DNA of 64,000 nt from positions 94,501 to 158,500 of the forward strand of contig NZ_AP023032.1 of assembly GCF_019670105.1 (NCBI RefSeq), in the 5' to 3' direction. Source of the DNA: Agarivorans albus (GTDB taxonomy: Bacteria > Pseudomonadota > Gammaproteobacteria > Enterobacterales > Celerinatantimonadaceae). The notes beneath the pieces were generated by a model. It was given only the letters and a program-made list of their open reading frames with translations. It ran no database searches and had not been told where the DNA came from. The translations under genes were made by a program, and so were the position numbers. Below are positions 50,787 through 59,200 of this stretch, piece after piece; within the stretch, counting starts at the first letter, position 1; every line of letters begins with the position of its first letter.

Positions 50787-51663
50787 AGCATCCCCTGTAA
50801 CAACTTGGTTGGCTACCGTGGTGGCCTTAATTGCATTTGCAGGCAACTCGGTGCTATGTCGCTTAGCACTCGGCGAGTCGCAAATTGATGCTGCTAGTTT
50901 TACCGCAGTGCGTTTATTAGCGGGCGCCGTTACCTTAGCAATATTGCTTAGCCTTAGGCCATCTTCTGGCAAGGTTCAAAGTAAAGGCAGTTGGTGGTCT
51001 GGTTTAATGTTGTTTAGCTACGCGGCATGCTTCTCCTTTGCTTACCTTTATTTAGACACCGGCATCGGTGCATTAATATTGTTTGCCGCGGTGCAGCTAA
51101 GCATGGTGGGTATATCGATAGTTAAAGGTGCACGCTTACGTTTGGGCGAGCTGGCAGGCATTGTTTTGGCGTTTTGTGGTTTGATTATTTTGCTAGCACC
51201 CAGTGAGCAAGCGTCGGTATCGGTGCTAGGTTTTATACTCATGGTGGTGGCAGGCTGCGCCTGGGGTATCTATACCTTGAATGGTCGCGGTTCGTTAAGC
51301 CCTAGTAGGGATACCTGTTTTAATTTTTGGCGTAGTTTGCCCTTTTTAGTGGTATTGCTGCCTTGGTTGGTGACCCAATCAGCCTTAAGTACTTATGGCT
51401 TGCTACTGGCACTTAGCTCTGGTGCGCTAGCATCGGGACTCGGTTATTGGATTTGGTACATTGCTTTGGGTGGATTGTCGGCTAGCCAAGCTGCTGTGTT
51501 GCAGTTATTGGTGCCACTTATTGCAGCTTTGGGCGGCTGGGCTTTTGCCAGCGAGCCGCTTGGATTTAGCTTTATGCTCTCGGCAGGTTTAGTATTAGGG
51601 GGTATTTTGCTCACTATTTACAGTCGCCAGCGAGGACTAAAAGCCGCTGTGCAAGGAGGCTAA
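50779..51663 (+). CDS. EamA-family transporter
   Basis: About 294 residues from the GTG at 50779 (MNKASPVTTWLATVVAL); an ATG at 50755 is an alternative. Ten helices in two EamA repeats: LIAFAGNSVLCRLALGESQIDAASFTAVRLLAGA and GFILMVVAGCAWGIYTLNGRGS, with ASGLGYWIWYIALGGLSASQAAVLQLLVPL. A second DMT-type exporter in the window, not a close paralogue of the one at 22604. It overlaps the VOC gene by 8 bases. Confidence 0.85.
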   Translation: MNKASPVTTWLATVVALIAFAGNSVLCRLALGESQIDAASFTAVRLLAGAVTLAILLSLRPSSGKVQSKGSWWSGLMLFSYAACFSFAYLYLDTGIGALILFAAVQLSMVGISIVKGARLRLGELAGIVLAFCGLIILLAPSEQASVSVLGFILMVVAGCAWGIYTLNGRGSLSPSRDTCFNFWRSLPFLVVLLPWLVTQSALSTYGLLLALSSGALASGLGYWIWYIALGGLSASQAAVLQLLVPLIAALGGWAFASEPLGFSFMLSAGLVLGGILLTIYSRQRGLKAAVQGG

Positions 51664-51664
51664 T

Positions 51665-52267
51665 ATGGCGCAACATTATCAACTCATTGTAGGGCGAGAC
51701 TCTACTTGGTCATTGCGGGCTTACCTTTGTATGCAGTTGGCAGAGCTTGAGTTTAGCTGCAATGCCATCGCACTTGGTGAAGCGGGCTATCAGCAGCAAC
51801 TCGCTAAGTTGTCACCCAGTAAACTCGTACCGGTGTTGCATGTCGATGATTTGGTCATTCATGACTCTTTGGCCATTAGTGAGTACCTAAATGAACAAGC
51901 CTCAGGCAAGATTTACCCTGTTCAAGCCGATTTGCGTGCTCAAGCTCGTAGCTATTTAGCGGAGCTACATGCTGGCTTTGCGGCAATTCGTCAAGGTTTA
52001 CCTTTTCAGTTTGAAAAACAAGCACGGCCAGCCAGCTTATCTGCTGAGATTAATACTGAAATCGCACGTTTGAGCGAGATTTGGCAGCAGTTCGACGGCT
52101 GCTTTGCCTTTAATAAAGCCGGCGCTATAGATGCTTTTTATGCGGTAATGGCTTTACGCCTAGCCAACTATGGCATCGAGTTAGAAGGGGCCGCGGGGCG
52201 TTACCAGCAGCACCTTATTTCTTGGCCGCTATTTCAGCGAGCGATAAACACAGCGAAGCAGTGGTAA
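51665..52267 (+). CDS. Glutathione S-transferase family protein
   Basis: A 200-residue two-domain protein: a thioredoxin-like N-terminal half (LIVGRDSTWSLRAYLCMQLAELEFSCNAIAL, with a serine in the STWSLRA position used for glutathione activation, and KLVPVLHVDDLVIHDSLAISEYL) and a helical C-terminal half. Role probably in detoxification. The next gene overlaps by one base. Confidence 0.87.
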   Translation: MAQHYQLIVGRDSTWSLRAYLCMQLAELEFSCNAIALGEAGYQQQLAKLSPSKLVPVLHVDDLVIHDSLAISEYLNEQASGKIYPVQADLRAQARSYLAELHAGFAAIRQGLPFQFEKQARPASLSAEINTEIARLSEIWQQFDGCFAFNKAGAIDAFYAVMALRLANYGIELEGAAGRYQQHLISWPLFQRAINTAKQW

Positions 52268-52683
52268 TGGATAAGCCCTTAAAGCCTGAATTGCAGGCCG
52301 CCATTGCACGCTATCCTGCAGCGGTGCAGCAACAAGTATTAAGGCTAAGGGCCGAGATACTGGAAGTTGCTGCAGGTTCTGAAGGGGTGGGGGAGCTGCT
52401 AGAAACCTTAAAGTGGGGAGAACTGTCCTTTGTGACCGAACAAAGTAAATCGGGCAGTACTTTACGGGTTGCATGGAACGCCAAGCAGGCCGAGTATTTG
52501 GGTTTATATGTAAACTGTAAAACTAGCTTGGTGAACAGCTACCAAACCTTGTTTCCGGGATTGTTTGTTTATCAAAAGCAGCGCGCTTTGCTGCTCCCTT
52601 TAGACTCCGAATGGCCTTTGGCAGAGTTGCGGATCTGTATTGCTATGGCTCTGCGCTATCATTTAGATAAACGAAAACGCTAA
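52267..52683 (+). CDS. DUF1801 protein
   Basis: A 138-residue protein of the DUF1801 (YdhG-like) fold: VLRLRAEILEVAAGSEGVGELLETLKWGELSF and LRICIAMALRYHLDKRKR. Cytoplasmic and of unknown function. Coupled to the GST gene by a TAATG junction. Confidence 0.8.
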   Translation: MDKPLKPELQAAIARYPAAVQQQVLRLRAEILEVAAGSEGVGELLETLKWGELSFVTEQSKSGSTLRVAWNAKQAEYLGLYVNCKTSLVNSYQTLFPGLFVYQKQRALLLPLDSEWPLAELRICIAMALRYHLDKRKR

Positions 52684-52710
52684 TTACTCACCGTTAAACA
52701 GGAGACGTCG

Positions 52711-53751
52711 TTGCAGTTTTATTCATGGATGAATATTCGGAAAGCTAGCCACTATTGGCTTGCTGGTAGCTTGTTGTTGTCCGCAAGCTATAGCCAAGCC
52801 GCATTGGTAGAAGGACACTTAGAAGATGAGATATTGCCGGTATTGCAGCGTAACTTGGCAGGCACCTTTGCCGCCGATGCGGTGATTCACGACCGTGAAA
52901 CGGTAACCATTGGTTTTGTTAACTTTGACCCTTCTGGCTTTATTCCCATTGATGATGACAACTTGGGAGGTGATGACGCTAACCGGCTGAAAAATGAGCT
53001 GAAAACCATCACTTTACCCTTAACGCTGGCTTTACCTTGGCATGGAAGAGCGTGGGAAAGTTACGCAACCGGGCGTTTGGGTTATACCCAACGTTTTCAC
53101 GACATTACCTTGTACGAAGAGTTAGACCCCACTCGCGACCATGAAAAACTTAAAGTTTATTCTGGCTTCTTAGCTGGTGGTGCGCATTGGGATGGCCTTG
53201 AGAATTGGCGATTTACGGCCGAGTTGGGAGGCAGTATCCGACGCTTAGAGCAAGAGTATATTTACAACAATTCGATTAGTCAGATTTTTCAGCCGTTATT
53301 CGATGGGGTGTTAACTAACTTTTCGCTGAACGCTTGGATGTTACAGCCCAGTCTAGCCCTGCAGTATCAAAAGCGTTGGACCAAACACAAACTTAAGTAT
53401 CGTTCGCGCTTTGCTTATATGTACGGTGAAAGCTTTGGCGCTGATGTGCCCTCGCACCAAGTAGACATTGCGGCCAGTTCTTGGCGAAATACGCTGTATT
53501 ACTCTCATCCTATTGGGCGAATGTTGGATATTTCTTTTGCCGGGCAGCTTTCTGCTTCGCGTGTAGACCTAGGGGGGAATACTAACGAGGCCTTTCAAAC
53601 TCCGCATTATTACGAGTTTGGTTTTGATTTATTAATGGGAACAGGCGCTTACGGCGAAGGTTGGTTAGATAATGTGAGTATAGGTTTGCTGTTTAATTAT
53701 GGCAGTGTGCTGAAAGGCGGCAGCCTAGTATTTAATTACAATACTTACTAG
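52711..53751 (+). CDS. Solitary outer membrane beta-barrel protein
   Basis: A 346-residue exported protein. The TTG start has AGGAGA five bases upstream. Signal peptide ends near YSQA-ALVEG. The body is full of amphipathic beta strands ending in an aromatic residue (VFNYNTY), as in barrel proteins, and resembles the solitary autotransporter-barrel family seen in Vibrio and relatives (barrel without passenger). The stop codon TAG is made from TA plus the first G of MITE copy B. Confidence 0.72.
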   Translation: MQFYSWMNIRKASHYWLAGSLLLSASYSQAALVEGHLEDEILPVLQRNLAGTFAADAVIHDRETVTIGFVNFDPSGFIPIDDDNLGGDDANRLKNELKTITLPLTLALPWHGRAWESYATGRLGYTQRFHDITLYEELDPTRDHEKLKVYSGFLAGGAHWDGLENWRFTAELGGSIRRLEQEYIYNNSISQIFQPLFDGVLTNFSLNAWMLQPSLALQYQKRWTKHKLKYRSRFAYMYGESFGADVPSHQVDIAASSWRNTLYYSHPIGRMLDISFAGQLSASRVDLGGNTNEAFQTPHYYEFGFDLLMGTGAYGEGWLDNVSIGLLFNYGSVLKGGSLVFNYNTY

Positions 53752-54014
53752 GGTCTGTTGATCTTTGGTGTTGAAATTTTGTTCGAGATAAGCGGGCTTT
53801 AATCGCGGCGAGCACTTAGAAGCCTAGTGGGTTAAGCAAGAAGTGCTTAACAAAGAGTAAAGTTCGCTTATCCGAACCCTTCGGGCAGCATTTCTTAGCC
53901 ATTTATTCAGCGTTAGCGAGTGATTATTAAGTCCACTTAACTGCACACTCACTGCCTTGCCTAAATGGCTAACAAATTGCTGCAAAAACCATCAGCAAAG
54001 ATCAACAGACCCTA
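53749..54014. mobile_element. MITE copy B (262-bp inverted-repeat element)
   Basis: Inverted copy of the element at 37867-38129: left end GGGTCTGTTGATCTTTG at 53751, right end its complement ending at 54012, both flanked by TA. Internal foldback units are kept and the two copies agree at about nine positions in ten. No coding capacity. Its left end overlaps the stop codon of the beta-barrel gene. Confidence 0.85.
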
Positions 54015-54046
54015 AACAACTCGCCAGGAAAAACTGGCGAGTTGTT
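54015..54046 (-). terminator. Terminator of dbpA
   Basis: Stem AACAACTCGCCAG/CTGGCGAGTTGTT (12-13 bp) right after the dbpA stop and immediately outside MITE copy B. Confidence 0.7.
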
Positions 54047-54054
54047 GGCAACTA

Positions 54055-55443
54055 TTAGCAAGGCAGGTGGCGAACTCTAAAAGAGCGTCCTTTCATTTTA
54101 CCGTCTTCCAGTTTTTTGCGTGCACGTTTAAGTGCTTCTCGCTCTACAGCCACATAGGCGCGGTTATCAAACAAGTTAATTTTGCCTACTTGTGCGCCTG
54201 CAATGCCATTTTCACCGGTGAGCGCGCCAAGAATATCTCCAGCACGCACTTTTTGCTTTTTACCGCCATCAATTTGCAAGGTAGCCATAAGTGGAGCGGC
54301 TGGCTTTTTGTTAAGCAAAGCCATTGATGGAAGCTCTTCATCATTAATGCTGCGGCCAAGGTAGTCTTCAAGTAAGGCCACTTTATAGTGCTCTTTATCG
54401 CTAAAGAAAGAACAGGCAATACCTTTGCTGCCGGCACGACCGGTTCGGCCAATGCGGTGCACATGCACTTCGGTATCGCGCGCTAGGTGGTAGTTGAATA
54501 CTGCATCTAAAGAGTCAATATCTAAGCCACGAGCTGCTACGTCGGTTGCCACTAAAATTGCCGCACTGTTGTTGGCAAATTGCACTAAGGTTTGGTCTCG
54601 TTCGCGCTGCTCTAAATCACCATGTAGGGCTAAAGCGCTAAAACCGAGTAAGCTCAGTTCATCGGCCACTTCTTGAGCTTCTCGCTTGGTATTGCAAAAC
54701 ACAACGCTGGATTTAGGGCGGTGTTGTAATAGCAATAAACGCAAAGCTAGCATGCGCTGTTCATTATCATCTACTTTAAAAAAGTGTTGGCTAATAGAGC
54801 TATTGTCGTGGGTGCTGGCCACTTCTACTCGCACTGGCTGGTGCATAATATTGTTGGCGATACTTTCGATTTGCTCGGGGAAGGTGGCACTAAATAACAA
54901 GGTTTGGCGCTGTTTGGGAGCCAGCTCAATAATCGCATCAATGGCCGATTGAAAGCCCATTTCCAGCATTCTATCGGCTTCATCCAAGATTAAGTTTTTC
55001 ACGTTGTCTAAACGTAATGTGCCTTTGCGTAAATGCTCTTCAATACGCCCTGGCGTGCCCACTACAATATGCGCGCCGTGTTCTAAAGAACCGATTTGCG
55101 GGCCAAAAGGCATGCCGCCACATAAGGTAAGTACTTTAATGTTGTGAATGCTACGCGCCAATTTGCGAATTTCTTTGGCTACTTGGTCGGCCAGTTCGCG
55201 AGTTGGGCACAATACTAGGGTTTGAATGCGAAAGCGTTTTACCTCTAAGGCATTTAGCAGGCCTAGGCCAAAGGCAGCGGTTTTGCCCGAGCCGGTTTTA
55301 CCTTGGGCAATCACATCTTTACCGTCCAAAATCAGCGGTAGGCTTTGCGCTTGAATTGGCGTCATTGAGCTATAACCCAGAGTCTCTAAGTTTTTAAGTA
55401 GATCGGGGTGTAGGGCAAGAGTGGAAAAATCTGTTTGGCTCAC
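54055..55443 (-). CDS. dbpA: ATP-dependent RNA helicase DbpA
   Basis: A 462-residue DEAD-box helicase. Motifs: GYSSMTPIQ, Walker A GKTGSGKT, PTRELADQV, DEAD in LILDEADRMLEMGF, and the H-R-x-G-R-x-G-R block. The last 75 residues (GGKKQKVRAGDILGALTGENGIAGAQVGKI, VAVERE...) are the DbpA RNA-binding domain that recognises hairpin 92 of 23S rRNA. It assists large-subunit assembly. Confidence 0.95.
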   Translation of the reverse strand: MSQTDFSTLALHPDLLKNLETLGYSSMTPIQAQSLPLILDGKDVIAQGKTGSGKTAAFGLGLLNALEVKRFRIQTLVLCPTRELADQVAKEIRKLARSIHNIKVLTLCGGMPFGPQIGSLEHGAHIVVGTPGRIEEHLRKGTLRLDNVKNLILDEADRMLEMGFQSAIDAIIELAPKQRQTLLFSATFPEQIESIANNIMHQPVRVEVASTHDNSSISQHFFKVDDNEQRMLALRLLLLQHRPKSSVVFCNTKREAQEVADELSLLGFSALALHGDLEQRERDQTLVQFANNSAAILVATDVAARGLDIDSLDAVFNYHLARDTEVHVHRIGRTGRAGSKGIACSFFSDKEHYKVALLEDYLGRSINDEELPSMALLNKKPAAPLMATLQIDGGKKQKVRAGDILGALTGENGIAGAQVGKINLFDNRAYVAVEREALKRARKKLEDGKMKGRSFRVRHLPC

Positions 55444-55643
55444 AATGGCGTCCTCTTCGAGGGAAAAATAAAAGTGTTACCGCTGCTGCTTTAGCATTGG
55501 GGGCGGGATAATAGCCGAAAACGCGAACAATTGGGTAAAAAATAGCAAGTTTTTCACGCTAAGGGGACTTTTTGTCAAAAGTGCTGGAGACGCTTAGGAA
55601 GAGTAAGTGGCAAAAACTGCTAAAAGCCGAGTGGATTGAGCTG

Positions 55644-56177
55644 CTATTGAAGCAGCGGTTGTTCGATGGCTTGGTATAAACTGGCGGAGTTGATCAAGGC
55701 ATGAGCGGTAAGGCTAGGCACACCATACACCAGTGTTTCTACATCATAATCTTGGTTTATTTTGTCCAACAGAATGGCAAAATCGCCATCGCCAGATAGC
55801 AATACAACCATGTCTACCTCTCGTGCTGCCTCTAGCACGTCAATAGTAATGCCTACATCCCAATCACCTTTAGCTGAGCCATCACTGCGCTGGATAAAGG
55901 GTTTTAGTTTTACATCAAAACCAATGTGTTTTAATGCATCTTGAAACTTAAGTTGTTGATTGTCGCCGCGATCAATGGCGTAAGCGTAGGCTGCAACAAT
56001 GCTGCCCTGCTCTTGCAATTGTTGCCATAACCTACGGTAGTTAAATTGTTTTGCGTAGGCCTCTCGGCAGGTGTAGTAGATGTTTTGTACATCGGCGAAT
56101 ACGGCAATTTTTTTCACTAGGCGCTCTCTTAGCGGTTGGCTATGAAATGGCTGGCGGCTATTTGATGTTGCAAGCAT
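55644..56177 (-). CDS. NYN-domain (LabA/DUF88-like) protein
   Basis: A 177-residue PIN-like nuclease-fold protein: IAVFADVQNIYYTCREAYAKQ with the first catalytic Asp, KGDWDVGITIDVLEAAREVDMVVLLSGDGDFAILLDKI with the acidic cluster, and VYGVPSLTAHALINSASLY. NYN proteins are thought to process RNA. The start may be the GTG at 56117, giving MKKIAVFADVQN. Its left neighbour dbpA is on the same strand but 200 bases away. Confidence 0.82.
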   Translation of the reverse strand: MLATSNSRQPFHSQPLRERLVKKIAVFADVQNIYYTCREAYAKQFNYRRLWQQLQEQGSIVAAYAYAIDRGDNQQLKFQDALKHIGFDVKLKPFIQRSDGSAKGDWDVGITIDVLEAAREVDMVVLLSGDGDFAILLDKINQDYDVETLVYGVPSLTAHALINSASLYQAIEQPLLQ

Positions 56178-56192
56178 TATTACATGCTCCTA

Positions 56193-56240
56193 TTAAAAAG
56201 CCCCGCTCTTGCTGATGTGAATAAGCAAAAACGGGGGCTA
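56193..56240 (-). terminator. Terminator of the large fusion gene
   Basis: On the minus strand a GC stem AGCCCCCG/CGGGGCT with an internal TTGC/GCAA pair, followed by TTTTTAATA, 17 bases after the fusion-gene stop. Confidence 0.75.
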
Positions 56241-56256
56241 GCTTAAATTATGCTCA

Positions 56257-59200
56257 CTACAGAGAGCGCAAAAACTTCAGCAATTGCTCTTGCTCTGCTG
56301 GTGTGGCCGTTTCAAAAGCCTCTCGTGCTGCGCTGGCTTCACCATTGTGCGCGCGCACTGCTGCGTCTAATCCTTTGGCGCGACCATCGTGCATAAATAG
56401 CACCGTGCTCTCGTCGGCTGGGCGAGATTCACGCTGAGCGACCGCATGTGCAGCATTTTTCTGGCCATTTACGATCATATCCATACTAAATGCGGCAACA
56501 TCAGCGGTGCGGCCTAAACCCCACAGTGGCGTCGTTCTAAACAAGCCATCACCAAGGTCGTGGGTGAGTAAGTCTGAATATGGGCGAATCACATCACCTT
56601 TGGCTGTTATCTGTGTTTCGGTATGACAGCCGCTACATTGCATAGCGTTGTTGAACAAGTCTTCACCAGCCAATACATCAGCATCAAACAACAAACTCTT
56701 ATCCCGCTGTGGCACCCCAACAAATTGGCTGTAGTTGGTGAGGCGTTCCACCATAGTGGCGTCAGGATTACTCACGCCAAAGTCGGTTGTTAGGGCAAAA
56801 CGCACAGAGTCTTCAATCGTGGCGCGATTACCTTCCCAGCCAAACCCTGCTTTACCGGCAAAGTTAACTTGCTCTAACAAACCCAAACCAATAAGTGGCG
56901 GCGCAATACGTGGCCCAACATTGGGCACATCAAAGATCACCTGGCTACGGCCATCGTTAATATGGCAGCTTTCACAGGTGTTAAAGCCTGGATTAACATC
57001 GTCGCCAATGTTTACGCGTAAGTCTTCGTGTTGTTCAACAAAGTCTCGAACAACTTTTAACGATGAAGTGTGCTCGTGCTGCATAAATGCGGCTGCGCGT
57101 TCAAACTCGTTAGCACCAAAGGCATCGATACTTGCCTCGCCACCGAGTAAGGCGCGTGGATCGCTCGATTCTTTTGCCCAACCATGGCCTTTCACGTAGT
57201 AAAGCATTTGCGTGTAAAGGTTAAAGTCGGCGCTGTCTTTTGGAATAACGCGTAGTTCCCAGTCAATGTTTTGCCCATAAGACAGGCCTTGACCAAGGTT
57301 ACAGATGGCGATGTTGCCACTGGCATCGCTTGGTGCACATTGATTGCTTAAAGAATGACGAGGGCTGCCGCCGCCGGCACGTTCTTCACTACCTTCAATG
57401 CCCGACCAGGTAATATCAATGGTTGAGTCGAGGGTTGAGTAAGACTCGTAAGTTAAATCCACTTGGAACAACAAGTCTTTACCGGGTTCGTCTTGCAACA
57501 AACTAATCGTGAAGCGTGGAACATTTTTAAAATGGCCAGCACTTTGGTTGACGGGATCGATACGCTCGTTAAATACGTTATGGTCGTTAAAAAATCCCTG
57601 TGGGTGTTGGAAGCGTAACCAGCCGGCAAAGTCTTCTGATTCGCCGGTGTAAGCACCATTCACGCAGCCTTTGTTTAAGCCATATAAAGCACTGTCGTGG
57701 TAAGCAAGCGCATCACCTAACTCATTTTCTAGTGGTGTGACTAGGCGCTCAAAAGACACATAGTAAACGCTGTTGCCTGTGAGCCAATCACTAGGCACGG
57801 TCATGGCTGCGCTGTCACCGTTACGCGTAGCTTCAACACTGCCAAGCAGTTTTAATCGGCCTTCGCTATTGTTGCGGAAGAATACCGTACGGGCATTGCT
57901 CCCCCATACTTTGCTGGCTAGTTCCGAGCCCGCTTGGAAGATCACTTGGTTATTCTGGGTATAGATATGGTAGCCATAGATTGGGATAGAGCCTCCGCTG
58001 TACATATCTGCGCAGGCTGGCACTACCGATTTCTGCCAAGTATTGTCGGCGAAACTTGCGCTAGGCAAGTCTGCCACCCACCATACGCTATTAATGCCGT
58101 GGCCGGAGGTATCGCCTAGATTGTTGTCTCCAGAGAAATAGTAAAGCGGTTCATTGTTTAAGGTGAGTTGTAAACTGCCATCTTGACGGGCACTAACACC
58201 TAATCCGCTTACGCCACTGGGGGCTTTAATCTCGCTGGCTGAGTTCACGATAAATGGAGGCCAGGTGGTGGCGCAGTTACCGTTACATTGGCTGGCACCT
58301 GCATTATCAACATCAAAGGTGTAAAGCGTTAGCCCTGGCTGGCTGGCATCGCTTCCTGCACTTAGGTAATTACCTAATACCGGGTCATTAACTAGAGTTA
58401 CCGTGTCGTTGATAAAGGCTTCAACGTTTACACTCAAACTCGCTTCTACTCCAGTAAAGCTGTGGTCAGCGTTGGCTAATTTTGCTACTGCAGTATGAGA
58501 GCCTACTGCGAGGTCACTAATGGTGATGGCTGCACTTGAATACTGAGGCCCTAAGTCTTCGCCATCAATAACTAAGTGGAAGTGCTGCTCGCCTTCGGCA
58601 ATTGGCCAGTTGCTAAGGCTTGGCGTAATAATCCAGTCTTCGCCTTGCTTAATCGTTGCTGGGCCGCTTAAGTTAATGCTTGGCTGGCTACCTGCTTGTA
58701 CTTCTATTGTTGCAGAATCTTCTGCTGTCGCACCATCATTGTCGCTAGCTTCTACACGAAGTTGATAAACGCCAGCAATCACATTACTAATAGTTGTTGT
58801 ATATGGCGCGCTATTGATTTCTGCAATTAAGCTTTCTGTTGCGTTGGGTGCTGCAGCGTAAAACCTTAGGCTTGTTATGCTGCCATCGCTGTCTTCTGCT
58901 GTCGCGCTTAAAGCAAGTGTTTCACCAGCAAGCACGGTATTTGTTGGGCTAGTGCTTAAACTGACGCTGGGAGCTTGGTTGCTTGGCGGGGTATTGCCTG
59001 CTAAAAACACTACGCCTTTTCGCTCAACAATAAATTGGCTTAGGCTATTGTCTTGAACTTTAAATTCTAGATCGTAGCTTTGGCCGAGTGCACCAGAGAC
59101 ATCGCGATAGTAGATGCCGCTGTCTAAGTTTGCTGAGCGGCAATCGCCATTAATACATAGGTAGTTCCAGTCAGCCGTCCAGCCCTGATCAACATGGTAA

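Noticed and set aside
52711..53751. Full autotransporter
   Set aside because: Only the barrel is present and no passenger domain precedes it.
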